Assembly (NCBI RefSeq): GCF_051233685.1
Contig: NZ_JBAMMY010000049.1
Coordinates: forward strand, 1 to 64,000
Origin: RPRI01 sp051233685
Lineage (GTDB): Bacteria > Desulfobacterota > Desulfobacteria > Desulfobacterales > RPRI01
Length of the DNA: 64,000 nucleotides
Reading direction: 5' to 3'
Of this stretch, positions 43,551 through 51,109 are shown one piece after another. How positions within the stretch are numbered: the stretch's first letter is position 1; every line of letters begins with the position of its first letter. A program made the position numbers and the translations under genes. The notes below the pieces were generated by a model that was given only the letters and a program-made list of their open reading frames with translations, did not search any database and had not been told where the DNA came from.

Positions 43551-44387
43551 CTATTTATGTGTCAGAGAGACATGCAATACAAAAGCCTGGTCTCCAACAT
43601 CAAACGTCAGTACCGCAATAGTAGCATTTTCAGGATGTCCCACTTCATGGCCCCATCCAACAATTATAGTCGGTATTGAAAGCTGAAAATCATATGATAC
43701 CTCTAAAAGTGATTTCTTGGCGGAACCGCTTATCATGTTGATTATTTCACCAACACCATCATGTATCATTTCTGCGTTGATTTCATTTTCTTTTACGTCC
43801 ATGATATTTGCTATCACACGTTTAGCCAGATTCCAGAGAAAGGTAATGATAACAGTTCCCTCAGTTTTACCGGAAATGCCGATTACACCGGAAACATCAC
43901 CAAGAACTCTTAAACTGTTTTTAAAATACACACCTTTGAATTCAGCATCCATGGAGGCCATTTTGCTTAAAACATTTTTTGTGCTTTCAATTAAGGGTGT
44001 CAGGTATATCATTTCACGGTCAAGGGGTTGCCGTCCCGGATTTAAATAGCCCTGAAGGATTTGATTGAAAACCGGTTGAGGTTCATCTAACGCCATAAAC
44101 TCGGAAACTCCGAAATTGAAATAAGGCTGGTCGGAAAAATAATCAGTTTTTTCTTTGAGCAAAATAATCGGGATATTTCTGAATTTTGTCCTGAAATGCA
44201 AATTTTTTATTTTACGCAAAATATGCTGATCATCTTCGTTGTCCGAATAAAGTATGACAAGATTGAAACCGGATATTTCCCGCTGTTCATTGAACGGCTC
44301 AACAATAACCTGTACACTGTCTTTCAACATATTGGATAGTGTCTGAGAAGCATCGGGGCTGCAATCATTCAACAATACCTTTGCCAT
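43551..44387 (-). CDS. REC-like / CheX-domain protein
   Basis: The 278-residue protein has an N-terminal receiver-like fold (about 1-115) without a clear phospho-acceptor Asp at the usual place. Its C-terminal CheX-type domain (about 125-278) includes EMIHDGVGEIINMISGSAKKSLLE, the E..GE..N...G pattern of CheX/CheC phosphatases. CheX removes phosphate from CheY-P. It lies 38 bases before the cheY-like gene's stop on the same strand, so phosphatase and target may be co-expressed. AGGGGG precedes the ATG. Confidence 0.8.
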   Translation of the reverse strand: MAKVLLNDCSPDASQTLSNMLKDSVQVIVEPFNEQREISGFNLVILYSDNEDDQHILRKIKNLHFRTKFRNIPIILLKEKTDYFSDQPYFNFGVSEFMALDEPQPVFNQILQGYLNPGRQPLDREMIYLTPLIESTKNVLSKMASMDAEFKGVYFKNSLRVLGDVSGVIGISGKTEGTVIITFLWNLAKRVIANIMDVKENEINAEMIHDGVGEIINMISGSAKKSLLEVSYDFQLSIPTIIVGWGHEVGHPENATIAVLTFDVGDQAFVLHVSLTHK

Positions 44388-44425
44388 GTTTTTACCCCCT
44401 ATTATATTAAAAGCTTTGGAAATTA

Positions 44426-44797
44426 TTATGATTCATTTATAACTTGTTGAATATTATCAAGTAACTCATCCTGCGTAAATGGTTTCCTGATATAACCTGC
44501 CGCACCGGCATCATGGGCCATCTTAACTTTATTATCATCTGATTCCGAGGTTAACATTATTACTGGAATTGAAGAGAATTTTGGATTTTTTTTAATATTA
44601 ACAAGTGCATTAAAACCATCCATAACGGGCATATTCCAGTCCATAAGAATCAAATCAATTTCGCCACCCATTTTTTCCAATATCTCGATGGCTTCTCCTC
44701 CGTGAATTGCCTGAAAAGAGCTATAGCCAATCGTTTTGATAGCCTTTTCAACTATGGAACGAACAACCTTTGAGTCATCGGCTATGATCACATTCAT
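44426..44797 (-). CDS. cheY: CheY-type single-domain response regulator
   Basis: CheY-type regulators are phosphorylated by CheA and act on the motor switch or other targets. The 123-residue protein has the acidic pair at the N-terminus (IIADDSK, about 4-10), the phospho-acceptor Asp in LILMDWNMPVMDG near residue 54, Thr in IPVIMLTSES and the conserved Lys in YIRKPFTQDEL. AAGGAGAAGG lies before the ATG. It is next to a CheX-type gene, but no cheA is in the window, so it could serve another pathway. Confidence 0.88.
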   Translation of the reverse strand: MNVIIADDSKVVRSIVEKAIKTIGYSSFQAIHGGEAIEILEKMGGEIDLILMDWNMPVMDGFNALVNIKKNPKFSSIPVIMLTSESDDNKVKMAHDAGAAGYIRKPFTQDELLDNIQQVINES

Positions 44798-44843
44798 GTT
44801 ACCTTCTCCTTGATAAAAGGCGTTTTCAGCAGCAGTTTATCAG

Positions 44844-44868
44844 ATTAATCCGGACAGACCTGATTAAT
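44844..44868. repeat. Inverted repeat upstream of the cheY-like gene
   Basis: ATTAATC (44844-44850) and GATTAAT (44862-44868) form a perfect 7-bp inverted repeat with an 11-base spacer, 47 bases upstream of the cheY start. Its size suits a dimeric regulator, but no family can be named. Confidence 0.4.
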
Positions 44869-44997
44869 ATTTACTATATCGTCAAAACGGACAAGATGTT
44901 GAATAAAATTTTATACTTTGTTTATAATGATCTCATAAAATAACAGGCAAATTCTATATATTTGTTTATAATAACGAATAATTAGAATAATATACTT

Positions 44998-45555
44998 CTA
45001 TCCACATCGGGTAAACATAGTAAGAATCTTATAAGAAGGATCATCTGCGCCCGGAAGACCTGAAGGTGAACCGGCCACGAATTCTTTGTACCAGGCTGTA
45101 TCGACCGGGCGAATTTCACAGCGGTCTGTAGTACTTGTGCGATATTTAAACTTCCAGACCCTATCGCGCTTTTCGTAATGGTCCAGATAACGTCCGTAAG
45201 CAATTATATCCTTCTGATCCGGCGGATTTGTCCGATGGTAAGCTTCTGCATAGACTTCGCCCTGGGCTTTATTCCCGTCGATCTCAAAAATCGTGTTTGA
45301 GATTCGGTGAATGGTCAACTCATATTTTTCCGCGGCAGCACCTGACCATTTTATGAACTCATCTATCGTACCCTTAAACATTTCGCCGCGATCTTCTATT
45401 GCATCATCATGATACAAAGATCGAAGCGCTTTTCTGTCGCGCCTGTCCGTATAACGGGCATATTTCATCACCAGATCGTAAAGTTCGCTTTTATCGAGAA
45501 GATACTGTAAAGCCCTGATATCGGATGCAGTCATATTCATATCATCCTTATGCAT
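44998..45555 (-). CDS. NTF2-like (SnoaL-type) protein
   Basis: This 185-residue protein looks like a SnoaL_4/NTF2-fold protein. It has a helical start (LLDKSELYDLVMKYARYTDRRDRKALRSLYHDDAIEDRG), then alternating strands with HRISNTIFEIDGNKAQGEVYAEAYHRT and a GRYLDHYEKRDRVWKFKYRTSTTDR end. Members include dehydratases, isomerases and ring-hydroxylase small subunits, so the reaction is not predictable. It stands alone and divergent from the DUF3786 gene. Confidence 0.72.
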   Translation of the reverse strand: MHKDDMNMTASDIRALQYLLDKSELYDLVMKYARYTDRRDRKALRSLYHDDAIEDRGEMFKGTIDEFIKWSGAAAEKYELTIHRISNTIFEIDGNKAQGEVYAEAYHRTNPPDQKDIIAYGRYLDHYEKRDRVWKFKYRTSTTDRCEIRPVDTAWYKEFVAGSPSGLPGADDPSYKILTMFTRCG

Positions 45556-45681
45556 CGGTTTGTATTGAGAATATAATGTTTTTTGAAGACAGGCTGCTCA
45601 TTTAAATAAAATGGAATTAATATGCAGCTTAACTTTTAGAAAAAGCTTGTCAAGAATATTATAAAAATAATAAAACCGGAT

Positions 45682-46278
45682 ATGATAAATTTTATCGACA
45701 AAAGTTATTTTACAGAACTGGCAGCACAAGATCCGAAGGATATCTGTAAAAAAGCATTATGCGAATATGATGATGTGAGCAAAAGCTATGTTATATCCGT
45801 TTGGGACGATAAATACATCGTATATCCACATGAGCATAAAATTGATTGTATCAGTAAGGCAATCAATAAACCTCATGAATATTTCTATCTATTCATAATA
45901 TATTATCTTTTAAAAGCTAAAGAAATCAAAGTTTGCAATGAATGGATATCGGAAAAAGATATTTCCGGCGGTGCAACCTTTTTTCGCGGCCCTCATGAAA
46001 TACCCACTCATTTAATTTCCGAATTATTCGGCAATAATATAGAAGGATTCAGAAAAAGATGTATCCGGCTTTGCGGTGCTGCTATTGATATGGCGGATGC
46101 TGCATTTAGCTTTAATATAGCACCTCGTATTCCGGTTGCTGTTTTATACTGGATAGGAGATGACGATTTTTCTCCTGAAGCAAATATCTTGTATGACAAA
46201 ACCATTACCAAACAATTAACCTCTGATATAATATTTGCTTTAGCGGTGGAAATCTGCACAAGAATAGGAAGACTTTAA
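45682..46278 (+). CDS. DUF3786 family protein
   Basis: The 198-residue protein matches the DUF3786 pattern: an N-terminal YDDVSKSYVISVWDDKYIVYPHE, a middle HEYFYLFIIYYLLKAKEI, and GGATFFRGPHEIPTHLISELFGN. Near the end is FNIAPRIPVAVLYWIGDDDFSPEANILYDKTI. The family is found mainly in strict anaerobes, often near one-carbon metabolism genes, and its role is unknown. Here it lies 140 bases before metF on the same strand, which agrees with that tendency. Confidence 0.75.
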   Translation: MINFIDKSYFTELAAQDPKDICKKALCEYDDVSKSYVISVWDDKYIVYPHEHKIDCISKAINKPHEYFYLFIIYYLLKAKEIKVCNEWISEKDISGGATFFRGPHEIPTHLISELFGNNIEGFRKRCIRLCGAAIDMADAAFSFNIAPRIPVAVLYWIGDDDFSPEANILYDKTITKQLTSDIIFALAVEICTRIGRL

Positions 46279-46364
46279 AGCAAAGCAGGTTAACACAATA
46301 GATTCGTTTTTATTGATATATGCACACAATTGTTTACAAAATATAAATAATTTTCTATGGTCAT

Positions 46365-46386
46365 ATCTCCCAACCGATTGGGAGAT
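46365..46386. promoter_or_regulatory. Perfect 9-bp inverted repeat before metF
   Basis: ATCTCCCAA (46365-46373) and TTGGGAGAT (46378-46386) are perfect complements around the 4-base loop CCGA, 32 bases before the metF ATG. It could be an operator or a compact leader hairpin in the metF mRNA. No U-tract follows, so it is not a standard terminator. Confidence 0.5.
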
Positions 46387-46418
46387 GGGTATTAAAATTT
46401 AACTTACAGGGAGTTTTT

Positions 46419-47282
46419 ATGAGTTTATCTGAAAAATTAGGAAAAAGTTTTGTCATTACAACAGAGCTTGGACCCGTACCCGGTGTTATGACGGATGATT
46501 CTTTGACTAAAGCGCAAAATTATCTTGCCCTTGATGGAATAAATATTCACGATTGCCCTATGGGAAACCTTCGTATTAATTCTATTGCCATGGGCAGCTT
46601 AATCCAGAATAAACTTGGTGTGGAAGCCATACCCCATTTTACATGCAGAGACCGCAGCCTTTTAGGGACACAGGCAGATCTTTTAGGCGCACATGCCATA
46701 GGCATCAGAAATATTCTGGTTACAACCGGTGATCCGCCAAAGCACGGGCCATATCCTTCCAAAGCCGTTTATGATTATAATACTTTTGAACTATTACAGC
46801 TTATAAAAAAGATGAACAGCGGCCTTGATTATAATGACAAGGAATTTGGAGGCCATACAGATTTTAGGATTGTATGCACTGCTATGCCCACATCAAGAGA
46901 TTTGGATCATGAAATAGAAAGGATGTCGAAAAAAATTTCTGCCGGCGCTGATTTCTTTCAGACTCAGGCAGTATATGATGCAAAGCGGGCTATAAGTTTT
47001 CTGGAAAAAGCGAAAAAACTGAATAAACCGATATTAATCGGAGTGATGCCTTTAAAAAGTGTAAAAATGGCAAGATTTATGAACAAAAATGTGGAAGGCA
47101 TTGATGTGCCGGAAGAAGTTATTGCCCGCATGGAAAATGACGGTAAAACCGGCATTGAGATTACTTGTGATTTTATCAAACAGATAGTCGATTATGCTGA
47201 CGGCATCCATATAATGGCAATGGGTGACATTAAAGGGACAAACAGTATAATAGAATTTATTTCCACACTGCTTAAAAAATAA
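46419..47282 (+). CDS. metF: Methylenetetrahydrofolate reductase
   Basis: MetF interconverts methylene-THF and methyl-THF, a step of the methyl branch of the Wood-Ljungdahl pathway and of methionine synthesis. The 287-residue protein has the TIM-barrel MetF pattern: VITTELGP at 11-18, AIPHFTCRDRS near 70-80, VTTGDPPKHGPYPSK near 100-114, and ADFFQTQAVYD near 178-188. It lacks a fused zinc or MetV-like domain. A CODH gene lies 7 kb away on the same strand, and C1 metabolism is a theme of this part. Confidence 0.9.
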   Translation: MSLSEKLGKSFVITTELGPVPGVMTDDSLTKAQNYLALDGINIHDCPMGNLRINSIAMGSLIQNKLGVEAIPHFTCRDRSLLGTQADLLGAHAIGIRNILVTTGDPPKHGPYPSKAVYDYNTFELLQLIKKMNSGLDYNDKEFGGHTDFRIVCTAMPTSRDLDHEIERMSKKISAGADFFQTQAVYDAKRAISFLEKAKKLNKPILIGVMPLKSVKMARFMNKNVEGIDVPEEVIARMENDGKTGIEITCDFIKQIVDYADGIHIMAMGDIKGTNSIIEFISTLLKK

Positions 47283-47329
47283 TACTGCTTGGAAAGGAAG
47301 TGTGATAAGCAACAGGTATTTTATTTATT

Positions 47330-48694
47330 ATGGAAGTTCAGACACAGATTATACTAGACAGCATTGCAGACGGGGTTTTCACAGTTGATTCGGACTGGAG
47401 AATAACTTCTTTTAATCATGCTGCCGAGAGTATAACCGGGATAAAAAAGGAAGAGGCGTTGGGGCGTCACTGCTGGGATGTATTCAGAGCAAGCATTTGC
47501 GAAAAAGCATGCGCCCTGCGCCAAACAATGGAAAACGGAAAACAGATTATCAATCAGACGATTTTTATTGTAAATTCGGAGGGTGAACGTATTCCCATAA
47601 GCATATCTACTGCTGTACTGAAAGATGAAAAAGGCGACATGATAGGTGGTGCTGAGACATTCCGCGACCTTAGCCTGCTTGAAGCTTTGAGAAAAGAACT
47701 TTCCGGCAGACATTCATTTCATGATATTATAAGCAAAGACAAGGAAATTTTAAGGCTTTTCGGAGTGCTTGAGCAGGTATCCGAAAGCAACGCAACCGTA
47801 CTGCTGGAGGGAGAAAGCGGTACCGGAAAGGAGCTTTTTGCAAAAGCCATTCACTCTTTAAGCAACAGAAGCAAAGGGCCGATGATAACCGTAAATTGCG
47901 GGGCATTGCCGGATACTCTTTTAGAATCTGAACTTTTCGGATATAAAGCCGGAGCTTTTACAGATGCAAAAAAAGATAAGCCGGGGCGTCTGTCCCTTGC
48001 TAAAGGAGGCACGCTTTTTCTCGACGAAATCGGTGATATAACACCTGCAATGCAGGTAAGATTGCTTCGTGTTCTGCAGGATAAAACCTATGAGCCTCTC
48101 GGCGGAACAAAATCCGAAACAGCCGATATCAGAATTGTTGCGGCTACCAACAAAGATCTTGCAAGCCTTGTAAAGACGGGAAGTTTTCGTGAAGATTTGT
48201 ACTACCGTATAAACGTGGTTAATCTGAAGCTTCCTCCTTTAAGAGAACGCAAAGGGGATATTCCTCTTTTGATCGAGCATTTTATCAAAAAATATAGCCA
48301 TCTCAACGGCAAAGAGATACGGGGGGTGAGTTCTGAAGTGCTTCATATATTAATGTCTCATAAATTCGGGGGAAATATCCGCGAGCTTGAAAATATAATT
48401 GAATATGCAACTGTTGTTTGCAGGGAAAACCTCATCAGCACAGAGCACCTTCCCGATTATATTTGTCAAAAACCGGTTGCAGAAGGGAAGCTTTTGCTTG
48501 ATGGTAAAACGGAAAATCGTGAATCACTTGAAGAAGTTGAGAAAAATTTTATTTTAGATGTTCTGGTTAAATATAAATATAACAGGAAGATAACTGCAAC
48601 CCAACTTGGCATGCATCCAGCCACACTCTGGAGAAAAATGAAACGGTTTAATCTTGAAGTTCCAAAAAAAGATGGCCGCACAAAAGCAATATAA
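47330..48694 (+). CDS. PAS/AAA/Fis sigma-54-dependent activator, OrpR-like
   Basis: This 454-residue enhancer-binding protein has an N-terminal PAS domain (about 5-112) with Cys48, Cys57 and Cys61 in a C-x8-C-x3-C pattern. The AAA+ domain has Walker A GESGTGKE at 161-168 and Walker B GGTLFLDEIGDI. A Fis-type HTH is at the C-terminus (about 425-445). The sigma-54 contact loop reads GAFTDA (208-213), not GAFTGA. In Desulfovibrio, OrpR is a PAS-containing, Fe-S redox-sensing activator of the ORP operons, and this gene precedes ORP-type genes and a -24/-12 promoter. OrpR identity is inferred. Confidence 0.85.
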   Translation: MEVQTQIILDSIADGVFTVDSDWRITSFNHAAESITGIKKEEALGRHCWDVFRASICEKACALRQTMENGKQIINQTIFIVNSEGERIPISISTAVLKDEKGDMIGGAETFRDLSLLEALRKELSGRHSFHDIISKDKEILRLFGVLEQVSESNATVLLEGESGTGKELFAKAIHSLSNRSKGPMITVNCGALPDTLLESELFGYKAGAFTDAKKDKPGRLSLAKGGTLFLDEIGDITPAMQVRLLRVLQDKTYEPLGGTKSETADIRIVAATNKDLASLVKTGSFREDLYYRINVVNLKLPPLRERKGDIPLLIEHFIKKYSHLNGKEIRGVSSEVLHILMSHKFGGNIRELENIIEYATVVCRENLISTEHLPDYICQKPVAEGKLLLDGKTENRESLEEVEKNFILDVLVKYKYNRKITATQLGMHPATLWRKMKRFNLEVPKKDGRTKAI

Positions 48695-48996
48695 ATTTTT
48701 CATATAATAGCATAAACGCAATACTGTCTGATATACATCATTGTATTTATGCAAATATGCAATAGATCCATTCTTTTTACCGCAAACCAATTCTAACAAT
48801 AATATCATTATATATTAAATAGATATCAAATATTTTCACGCTTCGTATATTATGGCGTGTAAAATGCTTATACAATTATCAAGGACAAATGCCAGGCAAA
48901 GACTCCGCAATGTATTTTTTATTAATGTATATAGCTCCATAATGATTTCTGATCAGGGGCAAAATTAAGACAAATTAAGACAAGGAGGAATGAACC
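48695..48996 (+). promoter_or_regulatory. Regulatory spacer of the ORP-like operon
   Basis: This AT-rich spacer of about 300 bases holds no gene. It contains a possible activator-binding palindrome (TTGTAT-N10-ATGCAA, 48741-48762, one mismatch) and, 90 bases further on, a sigma-54 promoter at 48853-48868. It ends with an AAGGAGGAATG ribosome binding site. The layout of upstream site, spacer and -24/-12 element is what an enhancer-binding protein needs. Confidence 0.55.
48853..48868 (+). promoter_or_regulatory. Sigma-54 (-24/-12) promoter of the ORP-like operon
   Basis: TGGCGTGTAAAATGCT has GG and GC at exact -24/-12 spacing and a good TGGC start; the -12 box is ATGCT, a slight deviation from TTGCT. 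It lies 128 bases before the DUF5320-type gene and directly downstream of a sigma-54 activator gene. Confidence 0.65.
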
Positions 48997-49341
48997 ATGC
49001 CCGGATTAAATGGTAGTGGGCCCATGGGAATGGGACCAATGACAGGGGGTGCACGCGGATTGTGCAATACCGGCCAGCGATTCTTTGGACGGGGAGGAAA
49101 CCGTAGCGGATTGGGAAATGGATTTGGAATGGGTCGGGGCCGCGGCTATCGTAACAGAAATACAGGGTTCTTCGGAAGGGAAGGATTCGCACCGGTTGAA
49201 ACAGGCTCTTATCCGCTTTCTTATTCAAAGGAACAAGAAGTGAATTTTCTTAAAAATCAGGCGGCAGACATAAAGTCAGAATTAGACGCAATTAACATAA
49301 GGATTAGTTCATTACAATCAGAGGGGACAGCGTCGGCTTGA
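48997..49341 (+). CDS. DUF5320-type Gly/Met-rich small protein
   Basis: The 114-residue protein starts with a Met/Gly/Pro-rich segment (GSGPMGMGPMTGGARGLCN, about 6-24) typical of DUF5320 proteins. A Gly/Arg-rich part comes next, then a C-terminal coiled-coil (about 75-110, KEQEVNFLKNQAADIKSELDAINIRI). Such proteins often accompany NifX/Mrp genes in anaerobes. The Met-rich start might bind a soft metal, but this is inference. It is the first gene after the sigma-54 promoter. Confidence 0.75.
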   Translation: MPGLNGSGPMGMGPMTGGARGLCNTGQRFFGRGGNRSGLGNGFGMGRGRGYRNRNTGFFGREGFAPVETGSYPLSYSKEQEVNFLKNQAADIKSELDAINIRISSLQSEGTASA

Positions 49342-49408
49342 AGAAGTTTAATAGTATTCTGGCGTTTCAATACTAAGGTTAAGAACAGATTAGGCAAGGA
49401 TACTTCAC

Positions 49409-49858
49409 ATGAGAATAGCTATTCCTGTTTGGTACGACAAAGTATCGCCTGTATTGGATACCGCATCCAGGCTTTTAATTGTCGAAGTTGAAGACAGGGA
49501 AGAGTTATCAAGGTTTGAAATATATCTTGATGAGCCGGAATTATCCCGGAGATGCGTTCGTATCCGGGCTATGGACGTGGATATATTAATATGTGGTGCT
49601 GTATCACGCCCCTTCTGGAAGTTGCTTGCGGCATCAGGCATTAATGTTATTCAAAACATATCAGGTAATCCTGAGGATGTTCTGGAAGCATACCTTAAAG
49701 GAACCCTTTTTCGTTCCGGGTTCCTTATGCCGGGCTGCAAGCGAACTAGAGAAAAATATGGCAGAAATGATATTCAGGAATGCCACGCGCAGAGAAAAAC
49801 ACGAAAAACAGGCTGCACCAGAAATCCCAAAGAGGCTTCTTCGGAATATAAAGCGTAA
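49409..49858 (+). CDS. NifX/NifB-C-like cofactor-binding protein
   Basis: The 149-residue protein has the dinitrogenase iron-molybdenum cofactor fold (NifX/NafY/ORP family). It begins MRIAIPVWYDKVSPVLDTASRLLIVE and continues to VDILICGAVSRPFWKLLAASGINVIQ. About 35 basic residues follow the fold (from about 115), and an overlapping frame is also open there, so the C-terminal reading frame deserves care. It binds a metal cluster by family analogy only. It lies between the DUF5320 gene and the Mrp ATPase. Confidence 0.8.
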   Translation: MRIAIPVWYDKVSPVLDTASRLLIVEVEDREELSRFEIYLDEPELSRRCVRIRAMDVDILICGAVSRPFWKLLAASGINVIQNISGNPEDVLEAYLKGTLFRSGFLMPGCKRTREKYGRNDIQECHAQRKTRKTGCTRNPKEASSEYKA

Positions 49859-49916
49859 GATAATATAATTCAATTTCTATCGGGTTTAAAGCACTAAAAA
49901 AAGGAGAAAAAGTATT

Positions 49917-50762
49917 ATGTCGAGCCAAAGCCGTGGAGCAGACAGCCAAGATGAACAACACGCAAAACAGGATATCGAAATTACAGAACGGCTTTCCCAT
50001 ATTAAAAATAAAATTCTGGTAATGAGCGGAAAAGGGGGCGTCGGGAAAAGTAGTGTGGCCGCCTATCTTTCCGTGCTTCTGGCAAAAAAAGGTTACAAGG
50101 TTGGTCTTTTGGATGTGGATCTTCACGGACCGAGTATACCAAGAATGTTGGGACTAAAGGGCAAACCCGCGCTATCCGAAACTTCGGGCAGAGTGATTCC
50201 CGTTCAACATATACCAAATTTACACGTTATATCTATGGAAACATTTATGGAGGAAAATAAAGATGCTGCAACGATATGGCGTGGGCCTATAAAGATTGGT
50301 GTTATTAGACAATTTATCTCAGACATTGAATGGTCGGAACTTGATTATCTGGTTATAGACTCACCGCCGGGAACCGGAGATGAACCATTGACTGTCGCCC
50401 AAACAATTCCGGATGCAAAAGCTCTGATAGTAACAACTCCACAGGAAATATCTTTGGCGGATGTTAGAAAATCCATTAATTTCTGCCGCCAGGTAAATAT
50501 GCCTATCCTTGGTATAGTAGAAAATATGAGTGGTTTTGTATGCAGCCATTGCGGAGAAAAAACAAATTTGTTTAAGGCTCACGGGGGAGAAGCTATGGCA
50601 GCCAAAGAAAACCTGAGGTTTCTGGCAAGTCTTCCTATTGAGCCTGAAGTGGTAAGACGTGCTGATGAGGGGCTTCTGGCAAGCCTGGATAATGAAAAAA
50701 TAGCATTTACAGAAGAATTTGAAAAGATGGTTGAACTGATAATTAAGTTGAACCGGTCTTAA
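49917..50762 (+). CDS. Mrp/NBP35-type Fe-S cluster carrier ATPase
   Basis: The 281-residue P-loop protein has the deviant Walker A MSGKGGVGKSS near 36-46 and DVDLHGPSIPRMLG near 69-82, with IDSPPGTGDEP near 149-159. The Cys pair CSHC at 209-212 bridges an Fe-S cluster in Mrp/ApbC dimers. An acidic/Gln-rich N-terminal tail precedes the fold. The family delivers Fe-S clusters. In Desulfovibrio the MinD/Mrp protein Orp9 is part of the ORP complex, and this is the likely counterpart. AAAAAGGAGAAAAA lies upstream. Confidence 0.87.
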   Translation: MSSQSRGADSQDEQHAKQDIEITERLSHIKNKILVMSGKGGVGKSSVAAYLSVLLAKKGYKVGLLDVDLHGPSIPRMLGLKGKPALSETSGRVIPVQHIPNLHVISMETFMEENKDAATIWRGPIKIGVIRQFISDIEWSELDYLVIDSPPGTGDEPLTVAQTIPDAKALIVTTPQEISLADVRKSINFCRQVNMPILGIVENMSGFVCSHCGEKTNLFKAHGGEAMAAKENLRFLASLPIEPEVVRRADEGLLASLDNEKIAFTEEFEKMVELIIKLNRS

Positions 50763-50782
50763 CCCGGCTTTTTCACCGGGTT
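50761..50782 (+). terminator. Short hairpin after the Mrp gene
   Basis: AACCCGG (50761-50767) and CCGGGTT (50776-50782) form a 7-bp stem with an 8-base T-rich loop, overlapping the stop codon. No U-tract follows, so read-through into the next genes is likely; it may be a processing or partial termination site. Confidence 0.5.
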
Positions 50783-50872
50783 GCTGCATAAAAGTAAAAC
50801 CCTCCTATGCTGATATTGCAAATCAAACATGGAGCAGCTGCCCGGTGGAAATTATTATAAAGGAGAAGAATT

Positions 50873-51097
50873 ATGTCACCTAAAGGACAAGGAAGAAATA
50901 GCGGAGGAAAAAGTCAGGCTACCCCAGCAAGACCAGAAGGTATTAGTAGTGGCCGCGGCATGGGTGGTGGGCAAGGAGTCGGGCAGGGAGGAGAATGTAT
51001 ATGTCCAGGCTGTGGACAAAGACAAGCTCATGAGCGCGGTAAGCCATGTTATGGCATAAAGTGTCCAAAATGCGGTAAGTTAATGACGAGGGCATAG
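50873..51097 (+). CDS. Tiny zinc-ribbon-like protein
   Basis: The 74-residue protein has a Gly/Ser/Gln-rich N-terminal half and a C-terminal four-Cys ribbon: CICPGCGQRQAHERGKPCYGIKCPKCGKLM (about 42-71). It has CxxC pairs plus an extra Cys, suited to zinc or an iron-sulfur centre. An AAAGGAGAAGAATT site directly precedes the ATG, which favours this frame over an overlapping one at 50829. It sits between the Mrp ATPase and the first MinD-type ATPase. Its role is unknown. Confidence 0.78.
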   Translation: MSPKGQGRNSGGKSQATPARPEGISSGRGMGGGQGVGQGGECICPGCGQRQAHERGKPCYGIKCPKCGKLMTRA

Positions 51098-51109
51098 GGA
51101 TCAAAAATA

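Noticed and set aside
46279..46418. Possible cobalamin or SAM riboswitch before metF
   Set aside because: The spacer is only 140 bases and shows just one short hairpin; no riboswitch core motif is visible.
50829..51059. Alternative frame over the tiny zinc-ribbon gene
   Set aside because: Lacks a ribosome binding site at its start, whereas the other frame has AAAGGAG and a Cys-ribbon motif.
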